A stretch of DNA of 64,000 nucleotides, taken from NCBI RefSeq assembly GCF_019636135.1, contig NZ_JAHBYD010000015.1, positions 54,690 to 118,689 on the forward strand. The letters are read 5' to 3'. The position numbers and the translations under genes are program-made. The notes below the pieces were generated by a model. That model made no database searches. It had not been told where the DNA came from and saw nothing but the letters and a program-made list of their open reading frames with translations. Of this stretch, positions 38,102 through 45,609 are shown one piece after another (the first letter of the stretch is position 1; each line of letters opens with the position of its first letter). This DNA comes from Phenylobacterium sp. GTDB lineage: Bacteria > Pseudomonadota > Alphaproteobacteria > Caulobacterales > Caulobacteraceae.

Positions 38102-39540
38102 GCCGTAAGCCCAAGCCCGCGGCGGCCCCCAGGCGCGCCGCCAAGGCCGCCCCCAAGCCCGTGGAAGTGGTGGGCCAGACGCTGGAGCGCGCCTTCGACC
38201 CGCTGGCGAGCGCGATCAAGCGCGCGGCGCTGCGCCGGGCCGACAAGCTGGCCCACGCGTTCGACACGCCGAAGGCCGCCGACGCGCCGAAGGCCGCCAA
38301 GGCCGCCATGCCGGTCTCGCCGCTGGCCGTGCCGTTCCCGAAGGTGAAGCCGATCCGCGGCGTGGTCATGGCGACCGGCCGGGCCGGCTTCTACAAGCAC
38401 GAGCGCGAGGACCTGCTGGTGATGAGCTTCCCCGAAGGGGCGAGCTGCGCCGGGGTGTTCACGCGCCACGGCGTGGGCTCGGCGCCGGTCGACTGGTGCA
38501 AGCGCCACCTGGAGGCGACGAAGGGCGAGGGCGTGAAGGCGCTGGTGGTCAACGCCGGCTGCGCCAACTCCTTCACCGGCCGCCCCGGCGCGGACGCGGT
38601 CCGCCGCGTCGCCGCGGGCGTGGCCAAGCGCTTCGACTGCCGCCAGCGCGACGTGATGGCCGCCTCGACGGGCGTGATCGGCGTGCTGCTGGATGACGCC
38701 AGGATCGTGGCCCGCCTGCCCGACCTGGAAGGCCGGCTCGCCGACGACGGCTGGGGCGGCGCGGCGCGCGCCATCATGACCACCGACACCTTCCCGAAGG
38801 GCGCCTACGCCGAGGCGAAGATCGACGGCGTCACGGTCCGCATCGCCGGCATCTGCAAGGGCTCGGGCATGATCGCGCCCGACATGGCGACCATGCTGGC
38901 CTTCGTGGTCACCGACGCGGCGATCTCGCCGCGGGCGCTGCAGGCGCTGGTCAGCCTCTATACGCGCAACACCTTCAACGCGGTCACGGTGGACGGCGAC
39001 CGCTCGACCAACGACACGCTGCTGCTGTTCGCCACCGGGGCCTCGGGCGCGCCGAAGATCGGCCGCGCCGGCGAGCATCGCCTGGCCGACTTCCGCGACA
39101 AGCTGGAGGCCGTGCTGCTGGACCTGGCGCACCAGCTCGTCCGCGACGGCGAGGGCGCCACCAAGTTCATCAAGATCACCGTGACCGGCGCGCAGAGCGC
39201 GGCCTCGGCCCGCAGGATCGCCCGCTCGGTCGCCGACAGCCCGCTGGTGAAGACCGCCTTCGCCGGCGAGGACGCCAACTGGGGCCGCATCGTCATGGCG
39301 GTGGGCAAGGCCGACGAGCCGGTCGACCGCGACAGGATGAGCGTGAGGTTCGGCCCGCACTGGGCGGCCCAGGACGGCCTCATCGCCAAGAGCTACGACG
39401 AGGCGAAGATGAGCGCCTACATGAAGAACCAGGAGCTCGAGGTGTCGGTCGACGTCGGCGTCGGCCGCGCCAGCTCCACCGTCTGGACCTGCGATCTCAC
39501 CAAGCGGTACGTCGAGATCAACGGCGACTACCGGAGCTGA
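38098..39540 (+). CDS. argJ: bifunctional ornithine acetyltransferase / N-acetylglutamate synthase
   Basis: ArgJ moves the acetyl group from N-acetylornithine to glutamate (arginine synthesis) and cleaves itself into alpha and beta chains. The core starts near residue 72 (PVSPLAVPFPKVKPIRGVVM). It shows VNAGCANSFTGRPG, VMAASTGVIGVLL, the autocleavage motif IMTTDTFPKGA, KGSGMIAPDMATML, and the end DLTKRYVEINGDYRS. At 480 residues it is about 70 longer than usual because of an Ala/Lys-rich N-terminal extension (VGQTLERAFDPLASAIKRAA). The ATG overlaps the ppiC stop (ATGA), which supports the long form; ATG 38308 would give the standard length. Confidence 0.95.
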   Translation: MSRKPKPAAAPRRAAKAAPKPVEVVGQTLERAFDPLASAIKRAALRRADKLAHAFDTPKAADAPKAAKAAMPVSPLAVPFPKVKPIRGVVMATGRAGFYKHEREDLLVMSFPEGASCAGVFTRHGVGSAPVDWCKRHLEATKGEGVKALVVNAGCANSFTGRPGADAVRRVAAGVAKRFDCRQRDVMAASTGVIGVLLDDARIVARLPDLEGRLADDGWGGAARAIMTTDTFPKGAYAEAKIDGVTVRIAGICKGSGMIAPDMATMLAFVVTDAAISPRALQALVSLYTRNTFNAVTVDGDRSTNDTLLLFATGASGAPKIGRAGEHRLADFRDKLEAVLLDLAHQLVRDGEGATKFIKITVTGAQSAASARRIARSVADSPLVKTAFAGEDANWGRIVMAVGKADEPVDRDRMSVRFGPHWAAQDGLIAKSYDEAKMSAYMKNQELEVSVDVGVGRASSTVWTCDLTKRYVEINGDYRS

Positions 39541-39649
39541 AGCGCCGCCCCGCGAAGCGTCCTGACGTATCCCATCCGGGAGGTGACGGCGGGCCCGGCC
39601 GGGGGCTTCCCTGGGGGCGAAATCGGTCACTGGGGTTCAGGGGGTTCAT

Positions 39650-40819
39650 ATGTCGAAAGTTGCATCGGCCGCCGGGGCGCCGCCCCGGCGAACGGCCTTC
39701 GTGCGCGCGCTGGCGTCCGCGGCCTGCGCCGCCGCGGCGCTCGCCGCCTCCCCGGCGCTGGCGGCGCAATACATCCTCACCGACCTCGGCGACCTGCCGG
39801 GCGGCAGCGACTACAGCCTCGCCACCGGGATCAACGCCGCCGGCCAGGTGGTGGGCACCAGCGTCGCCGCCACGGGCAACCGCGCCTTCCTGTGGTCCGA
39901 GGGCGTGATGACCGACCTGGGCGACCTGCCGGGCGGGAGCGACCTCAGCTATGCCTACGGGATCAACAACGCCGGCCAGGTGGTGGGCCAGAGCGGCGCC
40001 GCCACGGGATACCGCGCCTTTCTGTGGTCCGGTGGCGCGATGACCGATCTCGGCGACCTGCCGGGCGGGGGCGACTACAGCATCGCCAACGGGATCAACA
40101 ATGCCGGCCAGGTGGTGGGCTACAGTGAGGCCGCCACGGGTACGCGCGCCTTTCTGTGGTCCGGCGGCGTGATGACCGACCTCGGCGACCTGCCGGGCGG
40201 GAGCGACTTCAGCTATGCCTACGGGATCAACGACGCTGGCCAGGTGGTGGGCTACAGCGCGGCCGCCACGGGCCTCCACGCCTTTCTGTGGTCCGGTGGC
40301 GCGATGACCGATCTCGGCGACCTGCCGGGCGGGAACGACGTCAGCTTCGCCTACGGGATCAACGAGGCCGGCCAGGTGGTGGGCGGCAGCGGCGCCGCCA
40401 CGGGATACCGCGCCGTCCTGTGGTCCGGAGGCGTGATGACCGACCTCGGCGACCTGCCGGGCGGGAGCAACTTCAGCTACGCCTACGGGATCAACAACGC
40501 CGGCCAGGTGGTGGGCCAGAGCGGCGCCGCCACGGGCAACAGCGCCTTCCTGTGGACGGCGGATGGTGGGATGCAGGACCTGAACGACCTGATCGACCCC
40601 CTCGTCGGCTGGGTCCTCCGGGAGGCGCGCGCCATCAACGCCTCGGGCCAGATCGTCGGCTACGGCGTCAATGCCGCCGGCGCGACGCACGCCTTCCTGC
40701 TGACGCGGTTCACCGACAGCGCTACCGTCCCCGAACCCGCTACATGGGCCATGCTGATCGCGGGCTTCGGCGCCGTGGGGACGGCCCTGCGCCGCCGCCG
40801 AAGGGCGCCCGCCGCCTGA
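39650..40819 (+). CDS. HAF-repeat PEPxxWA-CTERM exported protein
   Basis: The 389-residue protein has a signal peptide (to about 39, SPALA), six tandem 44-residue repeats (residues 44-307; TDLGDLPGG, GINNAGQVVG, AATGYRAFLWSGG) of the HAF extracellular-repeat type, a divergent linker, and a PEPxxWA-CTERM tail: VPEPATWAMLIAGFGAVG followed by RRRRR. The repeats probably form beta-propeller-like blades. The tail predicts processing by an exosortase. No exosortase gene is in the window. GGGGG lies about 10 nt upstream of the ATG. The role is likely surface or matrix. Confidence 0.88.
   Translation: MSKVASAAGAPPRRTAFVRALASAACAAAALAASPALAAQYILTDLGDLPGGSDYSLATGINAAGQVVGTSVAATGNRAFLWSEGVMTDLGDLPGGSDLSYAYGINNAGQVVGQSGAATGYRAFLWSGGAMTDLGDLPGGGDYSIANGINNAGQVVGYSEAATGTRAFLWSGGVMTDLGDLPGGSDFSYAYGINDAGQVVGYSAAATGLHAFLWSGGAMTDLGDLPGGNDVSFAYGINEAGQVVGGSGAATGYRAVLWSGGVMTDLGDLPGGSNFSYAYGINNAGQVVGQSGAATGNSAFLWTADGGMQDLNDLIDPLVGWVLREARAINASGQIVGYGVNAAGATHAFLLTRFTDSATVPEPATWAMLIAGFGAVGTALRRRRRAPAA
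39779..40570 (+). repeat. six exact-period 132-bp tandem repeats
   Basis: Units start at 39779, 39911, 40043, 40175, 40307 and 40439 (TDLGDLPGG codons). All spacings are exactly 132 bp, and the DNA is near-identical between units (for example the GACCTGCCGGGCGG core), so the array is young or homogenised by recombination. Confidence 0.9.
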
Positions 40820-40958
40820 GGCCGTCCTTCACCGCGCCAGTTGCTGCATACGACGGAGAGGCGGCGGACCTGCGATCCTCTCCACGTATCTCCGCGATTC
40901 CATAGGACGCCCGCGGCGCGCAAGGCGCATGCGGAGACACAAGGCTCAGGTCCTGCCC

Positions 40959-42074
40959 CTAATCCTGCCAGCGGCTGCCGAGCGTGCGCAGGATATGGAT
41001 CGCGAGCTGGGCCTGGGAGGCGACGGCGCACTTGGCGAAGATGGACTTGAGCTGGCCGCGCAGCGTGCCGACGCTCACGTCCCGGAGGTCGGCCAGGTCG
41101 CGGACGGCCATGCCCGAGGCGATGTGGAGGGCGATCTCGGCTTCGGCCTGGGAGAGGCCGTGCAGGCGTTGCAGCAGGAGGCCCGCCGTGCGGCGGCTGC
41201 CGACCCGGGGCTTCAGCGCCATCAGGGCCACGGCCGTGCGGTGCGTCGGGCGGCGGCGATGGGGCAGCGGCGTCACCTCGGCGAGGAGGGCGCCCTCCGC
41301 CGCTTCGAGGACGACGGTCTCTCCGGCGCTGCGGGGCGGATCGGCGAGCACGGCCTCCAGCGCCGTACGCAGGCCGGCCTCGCTGCGCGGGTCGGCGGCG
41401 GCCAGGACGCCGTGGCGCAGGCACAGGTGACGGCCCGAGGACAGGGCGCGATGCGCCTGGGCCGAGACCGCGACGGGCCGGCCCGAGCGATCGATGAGGA
41501 GGGCGGGGAAGTCGGCGACGTCGAGGGCGCCCACGGCCAGGGCCGCGCCATGGTCCTCGAGGCGGAACCGGGTCCGGAGCGCCGACGACCAGCCCCTTGC
41601 AAGTCTCCCCAGGGCCGCGACGTCGTCGTCCGAAAGGCGTCCGGCGCGCCGGTCGTGTAGCACGGCCAGGAGAAACCGCGCCTCGTCGGGCACGGGCGCG
41701 AAATTCACGAGCCCCGCATGAGAAGCCTCCACGCGATCGAGGAACTCCAGGCAATCCGCGTAGCGGCGGCGTCCCTCGTCGCTGATGATATCCTCGTCCT
41801 GGGTGATGGCCATCGACGGCCGGAGCAGGGCTCGAGCCCTGGGATTCCAATCGGGCGCCCCGGTCATCCGGGCCTCGAACTCGGCGATCACGTCGGGGGA
41901 GATGTTGTGCCACCACTCCCACAGGATCTCGGTCCTGGGCGAGAAGGCGATGAGCTGCGCCCCCCAGGCCCCGGTCGCCTCCGCCGTCAGGCCGAGGGCG
42001 TCGCTCCAGCCCTCGGGCTCGGCGAAGGGGGCGTCGAGCAGCGACCTCGTCGCGCGTTCGAGCAAGCTGGTCAT
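40959..42074 (-). CDS. LuxR-type transcriptional regulator
   Basis: This 371-residue regulator has a C-terminal LuxR-type helix-turn-helix (about 310-370): GLSQAEAEIALHIASGMAVR, DVSVGTLRGQLKSIFAKCAV, QAQLAIHIL. The N-terminal about 250 residues have a GAF/PAS-like character, with no recognisable receiver domain or autoinducer-binding signature. The ATG at 42074 has GGGAGGAA 11 nt upstream. It is divergent from the DUF433 gene across about 316 bp. Targets and signal are unknown. Confidence 0.85.
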   Translation of the reverse strand: MTSLLERATRSLLDAPFAEPEGWSDALGLTAEATGAWGAQLIAFSPRTEILWEWWHNISPDVIAEFEARMTGAPDWNPRARALLRPSMAITQDEDIISDEGRRRYADCLEFLDRVEASHAGLVNFAPVPDEARFLLAVLHDRRAGRLSDDDVAALGRLARGWSSALRTRFRLEDHGAALAVGALDVADFPALLIDRSGRPVAVSAQAHRALSSGRHLCLRHGVLAAADPRSEAGLRTALEAVLADPPRSAGETVVLEAAEGALLAEVTPLPHRRRPTHRTAVALMALKPRVGSRRTAGLLLQRLHGLSQAEAEIALHIASGMAVRDLADLRDVSVGTLRGQLKSIFAKCAVASQAQLAIHILRTLGSRWQD

Positions 42075-42390
42075 GTGAGGCGACCGTTCCTCCCGGCCCC
42101 GGTCCCGCCGGCCCGGAACCTCACCGCACTCCATATGGAAGATGCGCGTTTCGGCGCGTCGAGCAACCGTATTCGCCCGGTACCTGAACCTGGGGGTCCA
42201 TGTTCATGCGCAGGTTGACGATTCGCGCGGCGACCGTCTCCGTGGTAGCGCTGGGGCAGCGGCGTTCTGGAGCAGCGCCGCCCTGCGCCGGCGGCCGGCG
42301 ATCGCCTGAGCGCCCGGAGCCGGAGGGACCGCCGGGCTTGAGGGGGCGGCGGGTAGCGACTAAATTCGTTCCCTGGCAGGAACGAATTTC
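42075..42390. other. intergenic region between luxR-type and toxin-antitoxin genes
   Basis: The 316 bp hold divergent promoters, the operator palindrome at 42362-42389, and a short plus-strand frame from ATG 42200 with a signal-like start (MFMRRLTIRAATVSVVALG) that then loses its composition, as a decayed gene would. I do not annotate that frame as a gene. Confidence 0.4.
42362..42389 (+). promoter_or_regulatory. perfect operator palindrome next to the antitoxin start
   Basis: AAATTCGTTCC, a 6-nt spacer (CTGGCA) and GGAACGAATTT form a perfect 11-bp inverted repeat ending one base before the ATG at 42391. The first product has a helix-turn-helix, so autoregulation at this site is likely. No Shine-Dalgarno sequence fits between operator and ATG. 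Confidence 0.7.
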
Positions 42391-42972
42391 ATGCGAACCC
42401 AGTTCACCCCCCGCGAGATCGCCGAGCTCTCCGGCGCGCCGAAGAGCGCGGTGGAGAAGGCCATCGAGGAGAAGGTCTTCACGGCCAAGCGGGTCCGGCG
42501 GGGACGCCGCGAGCGCCGCGTGCTGCCCGCGCATGCGGTGGCCTACGTGCGGATCGTGCGGAGCGTGAAGTACCGCATGGACCCGGCGATGAAGCGCCGG
42601 CTGGCGGCGGCGCTGTCGCGCCTGGGCCGCCACGAGCTCAGGACGTGGCGCTTCGAGCTGGAGCCGGCGGTCGAGATGGACGTGGGTCGGCTGGTCGGCG
42701 ACGCCATGGACCGGGCCGCCGCCTACGGTGCGGCGCGCGAGCGGCTGATCGTCGAGGACGAGGACGTCCTCGGCGGCACGCCCGTGATCCGGGGCACGCG
42801 GATCAGCGTGTATTCGATCCTGGGCCGGATCGCGGACGGCGACACGGTGGCCGACATACTGTCCGACTATCCGGAACTGACCGCCGAGGCCGTGGAGGCC
42901 GCGGCGATCTTCGCGCGCAGCCATCCTCTGGTCGGACGGCCCGCCGGGCGGCCCTGGTCGACGGCGGCGTGA
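42391..42972 (+). CDS. DUF433 antitoxin with N-terminal helix-turn-helix
   Basis: This 193-residue protein has an N-terminal MerR-like DNA-binding region (FTPREIAELSGAPKSAVEKA), a basic stretch (KRVRRGRRERRVLP) and a C-terminal DUF433 domain from about 125: VLGGTPVIRGTRISVYSILG, GDTVADILSDYPELTAEAVE. DUF433 proteins commonly pair with PIN-like DUF5615 toxins. The stop overlaps the toxin start by 4 bp (GTGA). A perfect palindrome immediately before the ATG is the likely operator. The start has no Shine-Dalgarno sequence and may be leaderless. Confidence 0.85.
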   Translation: MRTQFTPREIAELSGAPKSAVEKAIEEKVFTAKRVRRGRRERRVLPAHAVAYVRIVRSVKYRMDPAMKRRLAAALSRLGRHELRTWRFELEPAVEMDVGRLVGDAMDRAAAYGAARERLIVEDEDVLGGTPVIRGTRISVYSILGRIADGDTVADILSDYPELTAEAVEAAAIFARSHPLVGRPAGRPWSTAA

Positions 42973-43349
42973 GGCTGTTCATCGACGAATGCCTGTCGCC
43001 CGTCCTGGCGAAGCGCCTGAACGACTCCGGCCGCCACGACGCGCTGCATCCCCGCGACTATGGGCGTTTGGGAGAGCCGGACCACGTGGTGCTGCAACGC
43101 TGCCTGGATGAAAGCCGCACGATCGTCACCCAGAACGCCCGCGACTTCCGCAGGCTGGTCGGCGCGACGGACCTCCATCCGGGCCTCGTCATCCTGCCCG
43201 CGGTCGGGCGGGAAGCGTCGTGGGGCCTCCTGTGCAAGGCGATCGCCGCCGTCGAGGTCGAAGGGACTGCGGATCAGGTGATGATCAATCGCGTGGTGGA
43301 GGTGACCGTCGCGGGCGAGGTCGGCTTCCATGACCTCCCGAATGTGTAG
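42969..43349 (+). CDS. DUF5615 PIN-like toxin
   Basis: This 126-residue protein has the DUF5615 (Mut7-C / PIN-like) pattern: RLFIDECLSPVLAKRLNDSG with the first acidic residues, HDALHPRDYGRLGEPDHVVL, TIVTQNARDFRRLVG with the conserved Asp, and HPGLVILPAVG. It is predicted to be an RNase toxin held in check by the DUF433 protein. The GTG at 42969 overlaps the antitoxin stop. The TAG stop (43347-43349) is the first codon of the palindromic element that follows, so the last residues may have been changed by its arrival. Confidence 0.82.
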   Translation: MRLFIDECLSPVLAKRLNDSGRHDALHPRDYGRLGEPDHVVLQRCLDESRTIVTQNARDFRRLVGATDLHPGLVILPAVGREASWGLLCKAIAAVEVEGTADQVMINRVVEVTVAGEVGFHDLPNV

Positions 43350-43420
43350 GGACACACACTCTTTTCCCGGCCGCGCCGTGCTCTGGATGGCTCCGGGACG
43401 GGAAAGGGTGTGTGTCCCTA
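43347..43420. repeat. 74-bp palindromic element supplying both stop codons
   Basis: The arms TAGGGACACACACTCTTTTC (with CCCG, 43347-43369) and their near-perfect inverse (43399-43420) flank about 29 bp. Each outer end is TAG. The toxin gene (plus) uses the left TAG as stop, and the glycosyltransferase gene (minus) uses the right one. Confidence 0.8.
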
Positions 43421-45310
43421 CTTCAGCCACGGCGCCGCGCGGTCGGGCGGGGCGCCGAGGCGGTGGTTGGTGAAGCGCCTGTCGAAGACGGGGCCGTAGA
43501 AGGGGTCGGCGTCGAGGACGGGGCCCCAGCGGTCGCGCATCACGGCCACCTCGCGGGCGAAGCGGGCGGCGGCCTCGGGGGCGAGGTCGGAGCCGCGGCT
43601 GGCGCTCTCGTGGTGGTCGAGCGCGGCGTAGGGCGTCCAGACGATGTCGTAGCCCTTTGCGCGGACCTTGAGGCAGAGGTCGACGTCGTTGAAGGCGACG
43701 GCCAGGCCGGCCTCGTCCATGCCGCCGACCTCGTCCCACACGGCCTTGCGGATCATGAGGCACGCGGCGGTGACGGCCGAGACGTTGCGCGGCAGCACGA
43801 GATGGCCCTGGGCGCCCAGGTGGTCGCCCGCGGCCCCGGCGTAGAGGTGGCCCGCGACGCGGTCAGGCCCGCCGCCCGTGCCGAGCACCACGCCCGCGTG
43901 CTGCAGCGCGCCGTCCGGATAGTAGAGCTTGGCGCCCACAGCGCCGACGTTCGGCCGGACGGCCTGGGCGACCAGTTCGCCCAGCCAGCCGGGCTCGCGG
44001 ACGCCGATGTCGTTGTTGAGCAGCAGCAGCACCTCGCCCTTCGCCTCGCGGGCGGCGAGGTTGTTGAGCGCCGCGAAGTTGAAGGGGCCCGGCGCGGCCA
44101 GGATGCGGACGCGCGGGTCGGCCGCCACGCGCTCGAAGAGGGCGAGCGTCGCCGGCTCTTCGCTGCCGTTGTCGACGATCAGGAGTTCGAGCGGCGCGTA
44201 GTCCGTCGCGGCCAGCACGCCGTCGGCGCAGCGGGTGAGGAGTTCGGCGCGGTCGCGGGTGGGGACGATGACGCTGACCAGGGGGCGCGGCTCGGGCAGG
44301 GCGCGGCGGACGCGCAGCCACCCTTGCCGGCCGGGGACGCGCGCGACGGTCGCCGCCTGGGCGGTGCGGTCGAGGTGCTCCTGCACCGCGCGGCGGGAGG
44401 CCTCGGCGCACTGGTCGGCGCGGGCGCGGGAGTACGAGCCCTGCCGGCCCTGCCAGCGCCAGTGGTAGAGCACCCAGGGGATGTGGCGGATGCGGCCGGT
44501 GCGCTCGGATGCGCGCAGCAGCAGGTCGTGGTCCTGGGCGCCGTCGAAGGCCTCGCGCACGCCGCCGAGGGCCTCGACCAGCGACCGGCGCATGACGGTC
44601 AGGTGGTTCACGGCGTTGACGCTCAGCATCAGCTCGCCGTTCCAGTCGGTCTTGTGGGCGGGTTGCGAGCGGACGCCGCGCGCGTCGATCTTGTCCTCGT
44701 CGGAGAAGACGATGTCGGCGTCGGGATGAGCGTCGAGTTCGGCCGCGACCTCGTAGAGCGCGCGTTCGCTGAGCAGGTCGTCGTGGTCGAGGAAGGCCAC
44801 GAACGCGCCGGTGGCCAGCGCCAGGGCGGAGTTGGTCGCCGCCGCGATGCCGCCGTTGGCCTCGCGGCGCACGATCCTGATGCGCGGCTCGGCGGCGGCG
44901 TGGGCCTGCAGCGCGGCCCAGACGGCTTCGCCGGGCGTGCCGTCGTCGGCGATGCAGAGCTCCCAGTAGGGGTAGAGCTGGGCGCGGACCGAGGCGATGG
45001 CCTCGTCCAGGAGCCGCAGGTCCGAGCGCCAGCACGTCATCACGACGGAGATCAGCGGTCGCTGCGCCAGCCGGTCGATGTGCGCGCGGATCGCGGCGCG
45101 GTCGTCATCGGTGAGCGTGTCGTACCTGTCGATCCAGGCGCGGTACTGGGCGTCCGTCTGCGCCTCGGGGCCGACGACGCTGCGCACGAAGCGCTCGCCC
45201 CAGCGCGTCCTGGTCATCGCGACCGCGAGCGCATGCACCGCCGCGTGGACCGGCGGCCAGCGGCGGACGACGCGGAGCGCGGCGGCGGTCGTGCTGCGGA
45301 GGCTGGGCAT
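43418..45310 (-). CDS. two-domain family 2 glycosyltransferase
   Basis: The 630-residue protein contains two GT-A fold glycosyltransferase domains in tandem. Domain 1 (about 85-300) has PLISVVMTCWRSDLRLLDEA, IRIVRREANGGIAAATNSAL and the DHDDLLSERALYEV metal site. Domain 2 (about 345-600) has PLVSVIVPTRDRAELLTRCA, LLIVDNGSEEPATL, GEVLLLLNNDIGV and the GGMDEAGLAVAFNDVDLCLK block typical of rhamnosyltransferase-like enzymes. It probably builds a surface polysaccharide. There are no adjacent sugar genes; repeats flank it on both sides. The stop codon lies in the palindromic element. Confidence 0.9.
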   Translation of the reverse strand: MPSLRSTTAAALRVVRRWPPVHAAVHALAVAMTRTRWGERFVRSVVGPEAQTDAQYRAWIDRYDTLTDDDRAAIRAHIDRLAQRPLISVVMTCWRSDLRLLDEAIASVRAQLYPYWELCIADDGTPGEAVWAALQAHAAAEPRIRIVRREANGGIAAATNSALALATGAFVAFLDHDDLLSERALYEVAAELDAHPDADIVFSDEDKIDARGVRSQPAHKTDWNGELMLSVNAVNHLTVMRRSLVEALGGVREAFDGAQDHDLLLRASERTGRIRHIPWVLYHWRWQGRQGSYSRARADQCAEASRRAVQEHLDRTAQAATVARVPGRQGWLRVRRALPEPRPLVSVIVPTRDRAELLTRCADGVLAATDYAPLELLIVDNGSEEPATLALFERVAADPRVRILAAPGPFNFAALNNLAAREAKGEVLLLLNNDIGVREPGWLGELVAQAVRPNVGAVGAKLYYPDGALQHAGVVLGTGGGPDRVAGHLYAGAAGDHLGAQGHLVLPRNVSAVTAACLMIRKAVWDEVGGMDEAGLAVAFNDVDLCLKVRAKGYDIVWTPYAALDHHESASRGSDLAPEAAARFAREVAVMRDRWGPVLDADPFYGPVFDRRFTNHRLGAPPDRAAPWLK

Positions 45311-45488
45311 CGTCTCGCGAGTTACCGGCCTTCGCGCTCATCCGCCAGATGCATGAACTCGCGGCCCTCTCTCCTTGCGGGAGAAGAGCCTGCCCCGGAC
45401 CTGATCCGGGGCATCAGCCGCAGGCTGACGGACAAGGGGTCGCGCCGGGCGGGCGAGCACCCTGCGCGCCGAAGGCGCCTTCATTTGG

Positions 45489-45567
45489 AACCACGGACCA
45501 CACGAACCACACGGACGGATTCCGGGGCGCAGCAGCCGCGTCGGTGTGGTCCGTGTGGTCCGTGGTT
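45489..45567. repeat. intergenic inverted repeat
   Basis: AACCACGGACCACACGAACC (45489 on, continuing to 45516) pairs with GTGTGGTCCGTGTGGTCCGT (45544-45567). Direct repeats of CCACAC/GTGTGG lie inside the arms. It lies between the divergently placed ends of the glycosyltransferase and helicase regions, with no coding content. Confidence 0.7.
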
Positions 45568-45609
45568 GAATCCAAGCGGCGCTGACGCGCCAACGCGGCT
45601 GGAAGGGGA

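Noticed and set aside
42200..42330. Short frame with a signal-like start (MFMRRLTIRAATVSVVALG) upstream of the toxin-antitoxin pair
   Set aside because: After the first 19 codons it loses gene-like composition in every frame and overlaps the antitoxin operator. It may be a decayed gene but cannot be supported.
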